This document shows positions 7,595 to 15,701 of a stretch of DNA of 64,000 bases, piece after piece. The stretch spans positions 3,138,395-3,202,394 of the forward strand of contig NZ_AP017928.1 in assembly GCF_003584645.1 (NCBI RefSeq). The letters run 5' to 3'. The number at the start of each line of letters is the position of its first letter. The stretch's first letter is position 1. Under the pieces are notes generated by a model that was given only the letters and a program-made list of their open reading frames with translations, made no database searches and had not been told where the DNA came from. The translations under genes and the position numbers were made by a program. Source of the DNA: Methylocaldum marinum (GTDB lineage: Bacteria > Pseudomonadota > Gammaproteobacteria > Methylococcales > Methylococcaceae).

Positions 7595-7756
7595 GCGATT
7601 TCTCCCTTTAACGCTAACGAGGTTGTAGAAAAAACCTTCTTTCATCCCTTGTGTGCCCCCACACCGAATTTTTCAGCGAGGCGGACAGGAGATGAGTAAG
7701 CGTCCGCTGGAGGACAGTCTTTTCCTGATGCCGCCGAACAGTTAACCGTCAGGACC

Positions 7757-9268
7757 TTATACGTTGGCTGGTTTCCAGTTGTGGGGTAGCAGGCTGTCGA
7801 TCTCCCTCTGCTTGGTGGTGGGTAAACGGGTCAGGACGTCTTTCAGGTAGGCCTCTGGGTTGAGGTCGAGTTCCTTGCAGGTTTGGATGAGGCTGAACAC
7901 CGTGGCGGCGACCTGGCCGCCCTTGGGCGAGCCGAGGAACAGCCAGTTCTTGCGGCCGATGGTGAGGGGGCGGATCGCCCGCTCACTGCGGTTGTTGTCG
8001 ATCTCCAGGCGACCGTCTTCGGTATAGCGCTCCAGCGCCGGCCAGTTCTTGAGGGCATAGCCGATGGCCTGGGCAGTGGGGGTCTTGGGCGCCAGCTGGC
8101 GCAGCCGGTCTTCGAGCCAGGCCTTGAACTCGGCCAGGATCGGCCGCGCCTGTTCCTGCCGTAGCTTTCGGGTGCCTTCGGCGTCGAGTTGCTGTTCCTT
8201 GGCCTCCCGTTCGATGGCGTAGAGCCGGCCGATGTACTCCAAGGCCTCATGGGCGCTGATGCGCTTGCCGTTCTCGGTCTGTCGGGCAATCTCGAAGAAC
8301 TTGCGGCGCGCATGCGCCCAGCACGCCACTTCCAGGACCTTGCCTGCGGCGAAGATCTGGTCGTAACCGGCATAGGCGTCCGCCTGCAGGTAGCCGCTGT
8401 AGCCTTCCAGTTTGGCCTTGGGATGCTTGCCCGCCCGGGTTTCGGTGTGGTCATAGACGACGATGGGCGGCGAGTGGCCGGCGTATACCCAAAACCGGGT
8501 TTCCCGCGTCTTGCCGCGGTCCTGCACCGCCACAGTGGTGTCGTCCGAGAAGATCACCGGCTGTTGCTTGAGCAACGCCAGCATCCGCTCGACCAAGGGC
8601 TGCAGCTGCCAGCCGCTCTGGATGACCCAGTCGCACAACGTGGTGCGGGCAATGGGGACACCCTGGTGGGCAAAGATTTGCTCGATGCGGTACAGCGGCA
8701 GGTGATAGCCGTATTTGGCCATCAGCAGATGTGCCAGAAGACCCGGCAGAGGGATGCCCTGCTCGATGATTTGCGGCGGGGCCGGTACCGTGGTCAACTG
8801 CCCTTGGCACTTCGCGCAGGCGCACTTTTCCCGCCGCGTTTCCACGACCTTCAGTTGCGCCGGGACGTAATCCAAGCGTTCGGAGCTTTCGTAGCCGATC
8901 ACCGGCCGTTCCTCACCGCAGGCAGGACACTGCCGGTCTTGTGCCGACAACGGCAATACCACGATCTCTCGCGGCAGATGCGCCGGCAGTGCGGTGCGCT
9001 TCGGTTGATTCTTGGCGGGCGATTGCACCACCACCGTCTTGAACGCCACCGGACTGGCGACGGGGGCGTCCTCGGGCACCTCATCCCACAGCGGCAGTTG
9101 GTCGATGTCGGGGAGGGTCGCCAGTCGCTCGGAACGGGCGCCGAACAGCAGCTTCTTCAGCTGCGCCAGGTCGAATTCCAGCCGTTCGATGCGCGCCTCG
9201 CGCTGGGCCAGGGTGGCCTTTAGAGTACGATTTTCTTCGGCGAGAGCGGCGGCATTCATGGCTGCCAT
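7757..9268 (-). CDS. tnpC: IS66 transposase TnpC
   Basis: About 503 residues from the ATG at 9268 (MAAMNAAALAEENR); the frame is also open from a GTG at 9319. In order it has a leucine-zipper-like coiled coil (ENRTLKATLAQREARIERLE), LKKLLFGARSERL, a zinc-binding segment (CPACGEERP...CACAKCQG), then the DDE domain with VIFSDDTTVAV (Asp), YLQADAYAGYDQIF (Asp) and IDNNRSERAIRPLTIGRKNW (Glu). The length is normal for the family. Confidence 0.93.
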   Translation of the reverse strand: MAAMNAAALAEENRTLKATLAQREARIERLEFDLAQLKKLLFGARSERLATLPDIDQLPLWDEVPEDAPVASPVAFKTVVVQSPAKNQPKRTALPAHLPREIVVLPLSAQDRQCPACGEERPVIGYESSERLDYVPAQLKVVETRREKCACAKCQGQLTTVPAPPQIIEQGIPLPGLLAHLLMAKYGYHLPLYRIEQIFAHQGVPIARTTLCDWVIQSGWQLQPLVERMLALLKQQPVIFSDDTTVAVQDRGKTRETRFWVYAGHSPPIVVYDHTETRAGKHPKAKLEGYSGYLQADAYAGYDQIFAAGKVLEVACWAHARRKFFEIARQTENGKRISAHEALEYIGRLYAIEREAKEQQLDAEGTRKLRQEQARPILAEFKAWLEDRLRQLAPKTPTAQAIGYALKNWPALERYTEDGRLEIDNNRSERAIRPLTIGRKNWLFLGSPKGGQVAATVFSLIQTCKELDLNPEAYLKDVLTRLPTTKQREIDSLLPHNWKPANV

Positions 9269-9326
9269 TATACCCGGTGGACCACCCGAAAGCCCAGCTC
9301 TGATGCGGGTTTCAGGCACTTTCGAC

Positions 9327-9668
9327 TCAGCCGACCCGACCCGCGCGAACCGCGCGGAAACGGGCCACCGTCAGGTCCACGCCTTCCAGCAACAGCAGCA
9401 GGTCCGAGCGCGAAATCGTCCCCTGAACCGGCTTGCGGAAGCGGCCTTTCTCCAGCCGCTTGTAGGCCAGCCAGAAACCGTGACGATCCCACCACAACAG
9501 CTTCACCTTGTCCCGGCCCCGGTTGAAAAACACGAACACCGCACCCGATAACGGCGAATGCCCCAGACTGCTCTCCACCGCCAGCGCCAAACCATCGATG
9601 GACTTGCGCAAATCGACCGGCTCGGCCACCACATACACCGCCGCCGCACTCAGAATCGTCGCCAGCAT
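9327..9668 (-). CDS. tnpB: IS66 accessory protein TnpB
   Basis: 113 residues starting MLATILSAAAVYVVAEPVDL, with the family signature DLRKSIDGLALAVE and VFVFFNRGRDKVKLLWWDRHGFWL. The ATG overlaps the tnpA stop as TGATG, so translation is likely coupled. A longer upstream frame to 9758 is a shadow of tnpA. Confidence 0.93.
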   Translation of the reverse strand: MLATILSAAAVYVVAEPVDLRKSIDGLALAVESSLGHSPLSGAVFVFFNRGRDKVKLLWWDRHGFWLAYKRLEKGRFRKPVQGTISRSDLLLLLEGVDLTVARFRAVRAGRVG

Positions 9669-9970
9669 CACGAGACCAATGCGGCCACCACCTGCTTCAA
9701 CAACCCGGCATCGAACCCCGGTTTCACCTCGATGCGAACCCCGCCCACCGACAACCACAGACCACCGACTGCTGTCTCACCGCCATCTACCCGCATCAAC
9801 GTCAGTGGCGCCACCACCGCTGGCTGCGCTACGCGTCGACGCCAGTAGATGAACGCCGCATAGCTGACCGCCTCGCGCGCACACCAAGCGCGCACCGACA
9901 ACCCACTCCCTGCCTGTTGCTCCAGCAGGACCCGCCAATGCATCTCTCGTTCTTGTTTCGTCATCGCCAT
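9668..9970 (-). CDS. tnpA: IS66 accessory protein TnpA
   Basis: 100 residues (MAMTKQEREMHWRVLLEQQA). It has the helix-turn-helix-type region SGLSVRAWCAREAVSYAAFIYWRRR expected of IS66 TnpA. It is preceded by GGAGGAGATGGCG, a strong ribosome binding site, with the start at MAM or the internal MTK. Confidence 0.92.
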   Translation of the reverse strand: MAMTKQEREMHWRVLLEQQAGSGLSVRAWCAREAVSYAAFIYWRRRVAQPAVVAPLTLMRVDGGETAVGGLWLSVGGVRIEVKPGFDAGLLKQVVAALVS

Positions 9971-10078
9971 CTCCTCCTCTTCGGGAATATGGCGATACTG
10001 TGACTCAGGCGCTAATCGGTGGGAATTATGCGGACAGCCGGACGCTTACGGAGATGAGGAGGCCGGGTTGGAACAGGT

Positions 10079-10300
10079 TCATTCAATCTTAGGTTTTGCC
10101 GTTTTGTGGTAAAGCGGGTCCGGCTTGGCTTTGTGCTGTTCCCGCCCCGCATAGCGCTTATCGCGCTGGCGGCAGCCGTTATCCGGAATGTACGCATCGA
10201 TGTCTTCGGCCGTCAGAACCTTGAGCCCGTCTTCAACGTGGTAGCCGGCATCGGCGCCGAGGGCGGTTTGATCGTGCATCCGCGATTTTACGGCCTTGCC
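10079..10300 (-). pseudogene. IS1182-type transposase fragment
   Basis: Reads LGADAGYHVEDGLKVLTAED, IDAYIPDNGCRQRDKRYAGR and PDPLYHKTAKPK. This is the central region of IS1182-family transposases including one catalytic Asp (ADAGYH). It ends at a stop at 10079, and both the N- and C-terminal parts are absent. The IS66 element inserted immediately downstream. Confidence 0.75.
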
Positions 10301-10439
10301 CAGCCGGGCTCGGAAGGCCCCGATGGCTTGCGGTCCCTGTGAAAACCGGGACGGGCAAGCGGCCTTTTGCGGGCAGCACCCCAAGCAGGCCGATGCGGCG
10401 CGACGTAAGCGCTGCAGACCGAGCAGCCGGCAATAGCCG

Positions 10440-10513
10440 AAAGGAGCGCATCGAGGTCACCGGCGGTGATGGAGCGCAGCGGAATTGCCGTCGGGTGCAG
10501 CGCCTCGTTGGGC
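10440..10513 (-). other. Partial attC-like site
   Basis: On the minus strand it begins GCCCAAC (10507-10513, complement GTTGGGC, a perfect GTTRRRY) and continues GAGGCGCTGCACCCGACGGC...CCGGTGACCTCG, a sequence typical of attC repeats in some proteobacterial integrons. The second half is replaced by the IS1182 fragment. It follows the DUF1697 fragment. Confidence 0.5.
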
Positions 10514-10555
10514 GTCATTCGTCTTGTTCCTCGAACATGGACATGATCGTGCCGG

Positions 10556-10745
10556 CTATCTTCTAGTGGAAGCGCTGCAAAAAACCACGTTGCCGCTTTG
10601 GATATGGGTCCTGGCGTCAGCACATCCGAGACCTTCAAGTACTTCGGCCAGTTCGTTCATTGGAAGCGAATTCCCACCACCGACGTTGATTCCCCTTTAT
10701 CAGAGCCGCGTGGCCGGTCGCTCTACATTCTCCGCGCAGACTTCC
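10556..10745 (-). pseudogene. DUF1697 cassette gene fragment
   Basis: The reading INVGGGNSLPMNELAEVLEG followed by CADARTHIQSGNVVFCSAST is the conserved N-terminus of DUF1697 proteins (usually about 170 residues). Just upstream, AALIKG fits the same family in another frame, so one base has been gained or lost near 10700. The gene stops at 10556 after roughly 60 residues. The family's function is unknown. Confidence 0.6.
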
Positions 10746-10993
10746 CACCTCGACATGAAGGACCTTATCAGGCCCTCGGTGAGTTCCGACGGCGGTCATT
10801 ACGCGCGTGTGTCTTCGCACGTCGCTTGGATGGACTTGTTGGGCGGAACTGTCGTATATCGCCCGTGCCTTGCGCGAATGCATCATTCTTTCCAAGACGC
10901 GCGAGCGACCCGCTCTGTGCCTTTGCGCCAGACATGAAGTCAAACTGCAAAAGTTGAACCGCTCTGGAACAGCGCGTCGGGAATCGCAAGGGT

Positions 10994-11635
10994 TCAGACC
11001 AACTCAACGATGCACGCCACGCCTGTGCAGCCGCATTCGTCGCCCGCCTGTTGGATACTCGTGAACTGACGACCCCAAGAGTAGACGACGCCGTTATTCA
11101 TGTAGACCCAGTGTGCCAACCCGTTGTAGCTCGCCATTTTTGGATCGCGAATGCCAATGATCTGCTCGTTCGCCGTCGAAGACGTGAGCAAGTTTCCACC
11201 GACTGGATCGGTTACGACTTTTGCGCCCGGAAACCCCGCCACTTTCTGCAAATAGGCCACCACGGCGTGAGGCGGCAAAGCCAGGGAAAGGTCCGGGCGC
11301 ATCTTGGCTTTGAATTTCCCCCCTTCCTTAGCTGCCTCGGCATCGATCTTTTGGATGTAGCCGGCGATCGTGAATCCGGCCCACTTTCCGCCGAAGGATC
11401 GCGTAAACGCCTCGATGTCGGACAGCAGCTTCGCATTGCCTTCAGCCTGAAGCATCTTGAGAAAGGTCTTGATTTCGGCTGCGACGCGAGTATCAACCTT
11501 GGCAGCCGACGTTAAGTCGGCGCGCTTTCTCGGGTTATGCTCGTAGAGGGCGTAGAGCGAACTGTTGAAGCCGCAGACGCCCCATCTGTTATTGAGAGTG
11601 CCCATAGCGTTAATCTGTTCTTTTGGCATCGGCAT
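10994..11635 (-). CDS. Cassette protein with Cys/His hydrolase-like motifs
   Basis: 213 residues. GAGGA six bases before the second ATG suggests the start MPKEQINAMG at 11629 instead of 11635. Near the N-terminus is NNRWGVCGFNSSLYALYEHN and near the C-terminus GLAHWVYMNNGVVYSWG. A Cys after a Trp-Gly and a late His-Trp-Val-Tyr are the pattern of papain-fold cysteine peptidases or amidases. The middle is helical with no recognised domain, and there is no signal peptide or membrane segment. I do not recognise the family. Together with the amidase pair it could be a second toxin-like cassette, but no immunity gene is evident beside it. Confidence 0.6.
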   Translation of the reverse strand: MPMPKEQINAMGTLNNRWGVCGFNSSLYALYEHNPRKRADLTSAAKVDTRVAAEIKTFLKMLQAEGNAKLLSDIEAFTRSFGGKWAGFTIAGYIQKIDAEAAKEGGKFKAKMRPDLSLALPPHAVVAYLQKVAGFPGAKVVTDPVGGNLLTSSTANEQIIGIRDPKMASYNGLAHWVYMNNGVVYSWGRQFTSIQQAGDECGCTGVACIVELV

Positions 11636-11762
11636 TCCTCAGGAAAATAGAGACATCAAGAAATATGAAGCGTTACAGAATCGTTACAAGAGTAAATCGT
11701 CCACGGATTACGGACGAATACCGCGGTCTGACCCTGATATCCGCTTGTGGGCCCAGCGCCCG

Positions 11763-11813
11763 GCATAACCGGCAAGGGTGAAACGAGCGTCCGAGCCGAT
11801 GCTGTTGTTAGCC
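11763..11813 (-). other. attC-like site downstream of map cassette
   Basis: 51 bp between GCATAAC (11763-11769) and GTTAGCC (11807-11813), read on the plus strand. The interior pairs CCGGC-type arms. It overlaps the stop of the methionine aminopeptidase gene, as is common for cassette genes. Confidence 0.65.
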
Positions 11814-12566
11814 GTGGACTTCAGAAAGTGTAGCAATAATTGGGGAACCCCTCGTCAGAATAACGGTGTGCTCGTATTGTGCGGAAAGGTTCGCGGGATG
11901 GCCAACAAGCGTCCATCCATCTTCCGCTTCGGTTACATAAGTGCTTTTTGTTGAAAGAAACGGCTCTATAGCAATTACTTGACCGAGTTGTAGTCGGCGT
12001 GTATCGAGACGATCAAAGTAGCTGACGATACCCTCAGGTTCTTCGTGTAGACTCCGCCCGATGCCATGGCCGGCAAGATTCGTGATTACCTTGAACCCAT
12101 GTGACTTCGCAGTACGCTGAATGGCTTTTCCGATCCGGTTGATTGGAGCGCCCGCTCGGGCTTCGGCTAGCGCGTGCTGCAAGGCCAATTGAGTGGCATG
12201 ACACAACCGCGCCCCGACTCTTGCGATAGGTGGAACAACGATTGTGCCGCCAGTATCAGCAAAGTAGCCGTCCAACTCGGCGGAAACATCGACATTTACA
12301 ATGTCCCCTGCCTGGATAATTCTGTGACCCGGAATACCATGCGCAGCCTCTTCATTTATGCTGATGCAGGTTGCGCCCGGAAAGTTGTATGTGACTCTGG
12401 GTGCTGACTTAGCGCCAAAGCGATCCAGCAAATCACCTCCCAACTTATCCAGTTCAGCTGTCGTCATTCCCGGCTCAACTGCATTCAGCATGGCGTCACG
12501 CACGCGGGCGACAACCCGTCCGGCATTCAGAATCCCATCAACATCGTGCTGGCTTTCTACGGTCAT
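11808..12566 (-). CDS. map: Type I methionine aminopeptidase, cassette-borne
   Basis: 252 residues, the normal length for bacterial type I enzymes that remove N-terminal Met. Metal ligands are visible in order: NVDVSAELDGYFADTGGT (two Asp), NLAGHGIGRSLHEEP (His), AIEPFLS (Glu) and QYEHTVI (Glu). The substrate His lies in EEAAHGIPG. It sits between two attC-like sites and is followed at once by one, so it looks like a mobile extra copy separate from the essential chromosomal map. Why a cassette should carry it is unknown; resistance to inhibitors or altered N-terminal processing are possibilities. Confidence 0.93.
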   Translation of the reverse strand: MTVESQHDVDGILNAGRVVARVRDAMLNAVEPGMTTAELDKLGGDLLDRFGAKSAPRVTYNFPGATCISINEEAAHGIPGHRIIQAGDIVNVDVSAELDGYFADTGGTIVVPPIARVGARLCHATQLALQHALAEARAGAPINRIGKAIQRTAKSHGFKVITNLAGHGIGRSLHEEPEGIVSYFDRLDTRRLQLGQVIAIEPFLSTKSTYVTEAEDGWTLVGHPANLSAQYEHTVILTRGSPIIATLSEVHG

Positions 12567-12594
12567 ATGTTTACCTTAAACTTTGCCGATTGAC

Positions 12595-12666
12595 GGCTAA
12601 CGCCGCCAATAAGCCGCGCGAACGAAGCGCAGCGAAGTGAGCGTCGGATTGATGGGCTGGTTATGC
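12595..12666 (-). other. attC-like site downstream of rnk cassette
   Basis: 72 bp, from GGCTAAC (12595-12601) to GTTATGC (12660-12666) on the plus strand. Internal arms CGCGCGAACGAAGCG and CGAAGTGAGCGTCGG give the imperfect stem expected of an attC. It overlaps the stop codon of the gene at 12661. Confidence 0.75.
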
Positions 12667-13155
12667 AATTCTCTGCGCATTCGCAATACACCCGACCAAA
12701 TTCAATGCCGACAAGACCGGATACTTGGAGTTCTCGTTGGTACTCATAAGCACTCCATTTTCTTGCAGCAGTGCGATGACGTAAGCAAGCAACCACGGTT
12801 CTTTCTGGAAGCCAACATATTGCTTGATTGACTCCGCCGCTAATGCTGGTGCCATTCCTTCTGCGAACTTCACCCAGGCCGCCAACCGCTGAAATTCGCG
12901 CTCTTGTTCCTCGTCCGTTATTGTCTTGATCCTTTCACCGGATTCTCTAAGCGCGAGGTGCGCCACCATGAGAGCTTTCAGCACTACCTCTACATGCGCC
13001 GGCGATACAGCCATTTTTGTCAATACCAATACTGACGCGAGAAGGTTCGGTTGTTCACGAAATATCTCATCGCACATTACCTCTTTGTCTTTGTGATCCA
13101 TTTCCCGGATCAGATGAATGACATACGTCAACTTTTTTTCTGTGATTCTGGCCAT
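12661..13155 (-). CDS. Cassette hypothetical protein
   Basis: 164 residues from the ATG at 13155 (MARITEKKLTYVIHL); a GTG at 13203 overlapping the rnk stop would give 180. It is highly helical and soluble with no signal peptide, and contains LRESGERIKTITDEEQEREF and QKEPWLLAYVIALLQENGVL. I do not recognise the family. It is the second gene of a two-gene cassette after rnk and ends in the attC at 12595-12666. Confidence 0.65.
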   Translation of the reverse strand: MARITEKKLTYVIHLIREMDHKDKEVMCDEIFREQPNLLASVLVLTKMAVSPAHVEVVLKALMVAHLALRESGERIKTITDEEQEREFQRLAAWVKFAEGMAPALAAESIKQYVGFQKEPWLLAYVIALLQENGVLMSTNENSKYPVLSALNLVGCIANAQRIA

Positions 13156-13186
13156 AGCGGCGATTTCATGGCGATCAATGAGACGC

Positions 13187-13609
13187 TCACCGGTGGTACT
13201 CACCAGAACGTTCAGGTTGATAGGTGACTTCTTTGATGCGTACTCGCAACACCCCACCACCTGGCTTGGGCCATTCAATTTCGTCCCCTTGAGAAAGCCC
13301 GAGCAGAGCACTACCAACCGGCGCAAGAATGGAAACTTTCTCGCCGGAAGCGTCCACATCCTTGGGATATACGAGCGTTAGACAAAACTCTTCGAGCGAG
13401 GATTCGACCTCAAACCTCACTGTGGAATTCATCGTTACCACCGTGGGAGGGATATCTTTCGGCTCTACTACTTCCGCGCGGGCCAATTCCGATTCAAGAT
13501 CGTCCTTGCCAGGAGAGAACTTACGCGGCAATGACTCAATAAGCTTTTCCAGCCGCTCCGCGTCTACCGACGAGATTATCACCTTCGGTTTCGTCTGCAT
13601 CTTTGTCAT
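13187..13609 (-). CDS. rnk: Rnk, regulator of nucleoside diphosphate kinase
   Basis: 140 residues. The N-terminal half is a short coiled coil (DAERLEKLIESLPRKF, DLESELARAEVVEP). The C-terminal half is the GreA/GreB-type FKBP-like domain (ISILAPVGSALLGL-like segment, then SQGDEIEWPKPGG). Rnk binds RNA polymerase and affects nucleotide metabolism in other bacteria. The start MTKMQTKPK at 13609 follows TTGGGATGACAAAG. It forms a probable two-gene cassette with the overlapping downstream gene. Confidence 0.88.
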   Translation of the reverse strand: MTKMQTKPKVIISSVDAERLEKLIESLPRKFSPGKDDLESELARAEVVEPKDIPPTVVTMNSTVRFEVESSLEEFCLTLVYPKDVDASGEKVSILAPVGSALLGLSQGDEIEWPKPGGGVLRVRIKEVTYQPERSGEYHR

Positions 13610-13646
13610 CCCAAGTTTCTGTTCATAATGCGAATGTAAATGAAAT

Positions 13647-13667
13647 GCCTAACCTTATTGGTTAGGC
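13647..13667. other. Collapsed attC or hairpin between aadA and rnk
   Basis: 21 bp forming a perfect 8-bp stem, GCCTAACC, loop TTATT, GGTTAGGC. The arms are the outer core motifs of an attC (RYYYAAC and GTTRRRY) with nothing between them. It lies where the aadA attC should be. It may be an attC that lost its middle, or a simple terminator-like hairpin; no T-run follows. Confidence 0.5.
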
Positions 13668-13708
13668 ACTTGCTCATATGCACATGCTGAACCCACCACA
13701 GCCGGGCT

Positions 13709-14494
13709 CTACCGCTGTGCGGCCAAAGACGACTGTACTGCGTGCTTCAACGTTCTGACGAGCGCCGCAACGTCGGCCTCTTTCCCCGTCCAGCTGTCCG
13801 CGCATTCTACGACGTAGCCTCTTCTTGCGAGTTCGAGGAGGGACGCCTCCCCGCCATGCAACCGGGGAACCGCCCACTCCGCCGCAACGTCTTTAGGCGA
13901 GATTTCACCCTCCACCGCTGTGTACCACATCCGGGCGAGAGTCAATAGTACATTGCGCACGTCATCCGATACACCACTGAGCAAGCCGGGCAGAGAGTCT
14001 TGCATTGCCCTGCAGATATCGGCCATCGGCACTCGATCCAGTATGGCCGAGGCCTCGGGACCCACAAGTCGGACGCTGCTATCCCGGACCTTCTTTAGAA
14101 CGATGGCGAGATCCGGATCCGCGCCCGGGGCGGGAACCCGCCGGTTCTCAAAATCATCCCTAAGCCATTCGCCACACACCAACTGGTGCTTTGGCGGATA
14201 GCGCCACGGGACGATGTCTAAAAGACAAAGGACCGTAAGCTCAAGAGGCCGCCGACCCTCGTCATTTCCGACCCGCCCCGACACTCGCATTAGCTCTTCA
14301 ACGAGCATATGACGAGTCGCCTCCGAAAGACGGCGATCAACGATTGCTAGGACATCGACATCACTTTTGGGTCGAAGCCCGCCCACAACCGCCGAACCAA
14401 ACAAATAGATCGCCACGACAGAGCGGCCGAGAGCACCCTGAACAACGCCCAGCGCGTCGCTCGCTTCTCTAGGGATGTTCAGCTTGCTTGTCAT
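13709..14494 (-). CDS. aadA-like: AadA-type aminoglycoside nucleotidyltransferase
   Basis: 261 residues from ATG 14494 (MTSKLNIPREASDAL), the length of classical AadA; an ATG at 14512 is also possible. The nucleotidyltransferase motif is IYLFGSAVVGGLRPKSDVDV with its two Asp. PLELTVL supplies the third acidic residue and DIVPWRYPPKHQL and GEWLRDD match AadA. In the C-terminal helical domain, PKDVAAEWA keeps the first Asp but has Glu where AadA has a second Asp. The family adenylylates streptomycin and often spectinomycin. It is divergent, so the substrate range needs testing. The frame is fused upstream to a group II intron protein fragment, almost certainly by chance. Confidence 0.85.
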   Translation of the reverse strand: MTSKLNIPREASDALGVVQGALGRSVVAIYLFGSAVVGGLRPKSDVDVLAIVDRRLSEATRHMLVEELMRVSGRVGNDEGRRPLELTVLCLLDIVPWRYPPKHQLVCGEWLRDDFENRRVPAPGADPDLAIVLKKVRDSSVRLVGPEASAILDRVPMADICRAMQDSLPGLLSGVSDDVRNVLLTLARMWYTAVEGEISPKDVAAEWAVPRLHGGEASLLELARRGYVVECADSWTGKEADVAALVRTLKHAVQSSLAAQR

Positions 14495-14625
14495 GTGGAT
14501 GGGTGCGCTCATGCCTATCAGTTCGCGGTAACCCGCTCTTCCCCATGGCTTCCATTGATAGGAGAGAGCCGGCCCCGGAAATTTGGACACCCTCTTAAGT
14601 GAAGTTTCTGTTCTAATCACCGCCC

Positions 14626-15133
14626 TTCGAAGGGCCGAACTGACGGGCAGGAAGTCCTGCTCGTAGATGGCGCCCAACAGCTTGGCGCAGGCGAGCTGCA
14701 CCCACTGGTCTTCCAGAGCGGGGATCCCCAGCGGGCGTTCGCCGCCGTTTTCCTTGGGGATGTAGCAGCGTCGGACCCGTTTGGCCCGGTAGCGTTTTGT
14801 CTTCAGTCGCTCCGCCAGTGACTCGATGCTGGCGGTGAGGTCCTGCTCGTACGCCTGTCCCGTTACATCGTCCACGCCACTGGCCGCTCGCTTGTTCAGG
14901 TCGCGCCCGCAGCGGTGGAGTAACGGGCCATCCAGGCACCGGTAGAGGTCCCGAAAACGGTGGTCTTTGCAGCGCTGCGCCCGCCGTGCTATTCCCCGCA
15001 GTGAGGTTTGCTCGTGTTGTTCCAGTCCGACTGTGTCCGGCATGAGTTTCCTTTGCGGGCTACGTACTTCCGTCAGGTCCTTTCCCATGTACACGGCTTT
15101 CCCGTGCTCAGAGTACTCTGCCTGATAAGACAC
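14626..15133 (-). pseudogene. Group II intron maturase, N-terminal fragment
   Basis: Reads MPDTVGLEQHEQTSLRGIAR, then LNKRAASGVDDVTGQAYEQD, RCYIPKENGGERPLGIPALE and LACAKLLGAIYEQDFLP. This is the first part of the reverse transcriptase domain of bacterial group II introns. The catalytic YADD motif, the maturase X domain and everything after are missing. The frame then runs through unrelated sequence into aadA, giving a long chimeric frame of no likely meaning. The junction lies near 14630. Confidence 0.85.
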
Positions 15134-15621
15134 CCCAGGGGCTCCTAGCCGCCTCGCAGCGACCCACCTGGCATGGCCCGTTTCTTCCCCTCGTTTAGGC
15201 TTCGGTCTAACCCTGTTTCCGGGTTTCCCCTTCGTGCCTCAACAGCCGCATGCCTTGCGAGCGGACAGACCACCCCCAGGAGCCTCTCCGGGGCTTTCCG
15301 AGTTCTACGACGTATCTCTTCCTGCATGCCACGGCCTGAGGACTCCGCCGGATCTCCACACCCTCGCCATATACGGGTGCTTCTGTGTTGCCTTCGGTGC
15401 ACGTTAAGACCCTCGGCATCCGGATTGAGCTTTTCGAAGCTGTACCCGCACTTCAGGGGGCGCGACCACCCCTACGGCCTACAGGATTCTCTGTCTACGC
15501 TTATCCTGCCTTGTTCGTGCCTCCGCACTCCGCCGCAAGTCCAAGACTCGATTCGGGCGGGTGGCTAGCCCTTACCCGACGGGGACTTCCACCCCGCAAG
15601 ATACGCCGAGCTTTGCTCGGC
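14626..15621 (-). mobile_element. Truncated group II intron next to attC
   Basis: Upstream of the maturase fragment about 490 bp have the look of a group II ribozyme 5' region (conserved pieces GGGGTGGAAGTCCCC, GGGCTAGCC, GACCGAAGCCTAAACG). The intron starts directly after the attC at 15622-15694 in the same orientation as the cassettes, as expected of class C introns that target attC sites. Domains V and VI and most of the protein are missing, so it cannot splice or move by itself. Confidence 0.7.
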
Positions 15622-15694
15622 GCGATAACGTTTAGCTTGAGGGGCGCGGAGCCGGCTTTTCGGAGGAGCGTCCCTCTCGAAGCGATTGTTAGGC
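15622..15694 (-). other. attC-like site
   Basis: 73 bp, from GCGATAAC (15622-15629) to GTTAGGC (15688-15694) on the plus strand. The inner arms GCTTGAGGGGCGCGGAG and GCGTCCCTCTCGAAGC pair imperfectly. It follows the gene at 15702-16241 and is the insertion point of the group II intron remnant. Confidence 0.75.
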
Positions 15695-15701
15695 GTGCGG
15701 T

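Larger units (their letters stand above)
7696..10049 (-). mobile_element. IS66-family element, apparently complete
   Basis: 2,354 bp bounded by inverted repeats GTAAGCGTCCG and flanked by an exact 8-bp duplication ggagatga (7688-7695 and 10050-10057). It contains the three standard genes tnpA, tnpB and tnpC in order on the minus strand. All three look intact, so the element may be active. Confidence 0.95.

Noticed and set aside
8189..9223. Plus-strand frame of 344 codons opposite tnpC.
   Set aside because: Shadow of the IS66 transposase gene; no family resemblance.
10940..11000. Possible attC after the Cys/His cassette gene (GAACC...GGTTC arms).
   Set aside because: The arms are short, the core motifs do not match well and no inner stem is visible.
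13709..15133. One 474-codon open frame that could be called a single protein.
   Set aside because: It is a chance fusion of a truncated group II intron maturase with an AadA-type gene; each half matches a different family and aadA has its own start.
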